Shown in pieces: positions 63,026 to 64,000 of a stretch of DNA of 64,000 nt; the stretch's first letter is position 1; the number at the start of each line of letters is the position of its first letter. A program made the translations under genes and the position numbers. Location of the stretch: contig JBOEGG010000001.1 of assembly GCA_050633285.1 (NCBI GenBank), positions 248,001 to 312,000 on the forward strand. The letters run 5' to 3'. The DNA comes from UBA1672 sp050633285. GTDB taxonomy: Bacteria > Pseudomonadota > Alphaproteobacteria > Micavibrionales > Micavibrionaceae. A model generated the notes under the pieces. The model was not told where the DNA came from and searched no databases. It worked only from the letters and a program-made list of their open reading frames with translations.

Positions 63026-63493
63026 CTATCCGCGTCCACGGTAGGGTGGGATATTTTGTTCAGGAATCCAAACACCTTTTGGTGGCTCACCGGACTGATA
63101 GAAAACATCAATAGGAATACCACCACGTGGATACCAATAGCCACCAATACGAAGCCAAGTTGGTACAGTCGTTTTAATAATGCGGTGTGCAATTTCTAAT
63201 GTGCAATCTTCATGAAATGATCCGTGATTGCGAAAGCTCCCTAAAAACAGCTTCAAAGATTTGCTCTCTACCAGAAATTTATTTGGCACATAATCAATTG
63301 TAATATGTGCAAAGTCAGGTGCGCCAGTTAACGGGCAAAGCGATGTAAATTCCGGCGCGGTAAAGCGTACACAATAGGGCATGTCCTGTTTTGGATTTTC
63401 TACACGCTCCAAAACAGCGTCCTCAGGATTATCGGGCAGGGCAGTTTTACTTCCCAACTGTGTTAGATCTTCATAAATAGTTTTATCACTCAT
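63026..63493 (-). CDS. queF: NADPH-dependent preQ0 reductase QueF
   Basis: Reduces 7-cyano-7-deazaguanine to preQ1 in queuosine synthesis. The 155-residue type I enzyme carries the catalytic Cys and Asp in FTSLCPLTGAPDFA, the family motif ESKSLKLFLGSFRNHGSFHE and DVFYQSGEPP. GGAG eight bases before the ATG fixes the start. It follows the GNAT gene by one base, so both are probably co-transcribed. Confidence 0.97.
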   Translation of the reverse strand: MSDKTIYEDLTQLGSKTALPDNPEDAVLERVENPKQDMPYCVRFTAPEFTSLCPLTGAPDFAHITIDYVPNKFLVESKSLKLFLGSFRNHGSFHEDCTLEIAHRIIKTTVPTWLRIGGYWYPRGGIPIDVFYQSGEPPKGVWIPEQNIPPYRGRG

Positions 63494-63494
63494 A

Positions 63495-63953
63495 TTAAAC
63501 TCCCAATTTTAGATAATAGGATAGAAATTCATTTTTTTGCCAGCCAAAAGTCTCATAGCATTTTTGTGCAATGTGATTATCACCGGCAGTTTCTAACTGT
63601 AAATGTGCAATGTTGTTTTTCTCTGCTTCCTCTTTCACGGTCTGCATAATCTTATTCGCAATACCTTTTTGACGCATATCGTGTGACACGTACAGATCAT
63701 TTAATGTCCAAACGGAACGCATGGAAACTGAGCTGAAGGTTGGATAAATATTCGCAAAACCGACCAAAGTATTTTCTGAGCTAACGCCAAAGACAATAAC
63801 TTCGTTACGCTCCATACGTTTTTGAAGATAAGTCAAACACGCTGCTTTGTTCGCATCTTGACCGTAAAATTGTCTGTATGCATCAAATAAGCCCGCTAAA
63901 TCATCAAGAGAGGACTGGTCTAATATAGAGATGTTAAAATTTTCTGCGCTCAT
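63495..63953 (-). CDS. GNAT-family N-acetyltransferase
   Basis: A 152-residue acetyltransferase. The fold is seen at VWTLNDLYVSHDMRQKGIANKIM (motif A with R-Q-K-G-I-A), LQLETAGDNHIAQKCYETFGW (motif B) and FANIYPTFSS. Sequences of this kind are often annotated as amino-acid or small-molecule N-acetyltransferases; the acceptor here is unknown. Its 15-base start region is identical to that of queF. Confidence 0.9.
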   Translation of the reverse strand: MSAENFNISILDQSSLDDLAGLFDAYRQFYGQDANKAACLTYLQKRMERNEVIVFGVSSENTLVGFANIYPTFSSVSMRSVWTLNDLYVSHDMRQKGIANKIMQTVKEEAEKNNIAHLQLETAGDNHIAQKCYETFGWQKNEFLSYYLKLGV

Positions 63954-63967
63954 ATTAAACTCCTCGC

Positions 63968-64000
63968 TTATTGCCCCAAATCAGGACATGTAATTGTGGC
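63968..64000 (-). CDS. C-terminal end of an unidentified gene at the right edge
   Basis: Ten codons (ATITCPDLGQ) and a TAA stop are open through the right edge on the minus strand, 14 bases before the GNAT start. Spacing fits an operon with the GNAT gene and queF. Too little is present for identification, and it may be a chance frame. Confidence 0.3.
   Translation of the reverse strand, partial: ATITCPDLGQ

Overview
This window is a chromosomal segment of an AT-rich alphaproteobacterium. The class call rests on gene order and on small alphaproteobacterial markers: the block hemE-hemH-hemJ-rho, then a DUF6489 gene, mnmE, mnmG, rsmG, parA and parB; leuS followed by lptE and a DUF3576 lipoprotein; hslV beside hisB, with hisH, hisA, hisF and hisE nearby; and rsmB, rpe and a heparinase II/III-like gene in sequence. 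I cannot place it below class. No tRNA, rRNA, CRISPR array, phage or complete insertion sequence was seen.

Layout. 1-11.3 kb: end of rsmB, rpe, a heparinase-like gene, an EAL-domain gene, radA, an LRR protein, holA, a glutamate-cysteine-ligase-like gene and orphans. 11.3-16.6 kb: lptE, leuS, a DUF3576 lipoprotein and a highly expressed porin. 16.7-24 kb: a YggS-family gene, a copper locus (SCO1/SenC and DUF2946), a wHTH regulator, a Smr protein, an M23 peptidase and orphans. 24-40 kb: hslU and hslV separated by two opposite-strand genes, then the histidine genes hisB, hisD, hisH, hisA, hisF and hisE, interleaved with greB, a GST, a serine protease and several orphans. 40-58 kb: metA, then the minus-strand origin-proximal block parB-parA-hydrolase-rsmG-mnmG, mnmE-DUF6489, SIMPL, rho, hemJ-hemH-hemE. 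58.4-63 kb: plus-strand genes for an unknown protein, two tandem degenerate metallopeptidase-like paralogues and hemN, followed by minus-strand queF and a GNAT gene.

The main large-scale signal is a probable replication origin in the gene-poor, AT-rich interval between hemE and the unknown gene at 58436. The dominant coding strand flips there, G/C balance on the plus strand changes sign even when only plus-strand genes are compared, near-consensus DnaA boxes are present, and four parS-like sites lie to its left together with parAB. In Caulobacter and Rickettsia the origin also sits beside hemE.

The second signal is a set of about a dozen orphan genes, mostly acidic and without export signals. 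They sit singly, often on the opposite strand, between housekeeping genes and break up ancestral operons (hslVU, hisBHAFE). One of them, an HExxH metallopeptidase-like gene next to hisF, is interrupted by a one-base shift at a six-A run. Heme synthesis (hemE, hemH, hemJ, hemN), chromosome segregation, tRNA modification (mnmE, mnmG, queF), histidine and methionine synthesis and copper delivery can be read directly from the gene content.
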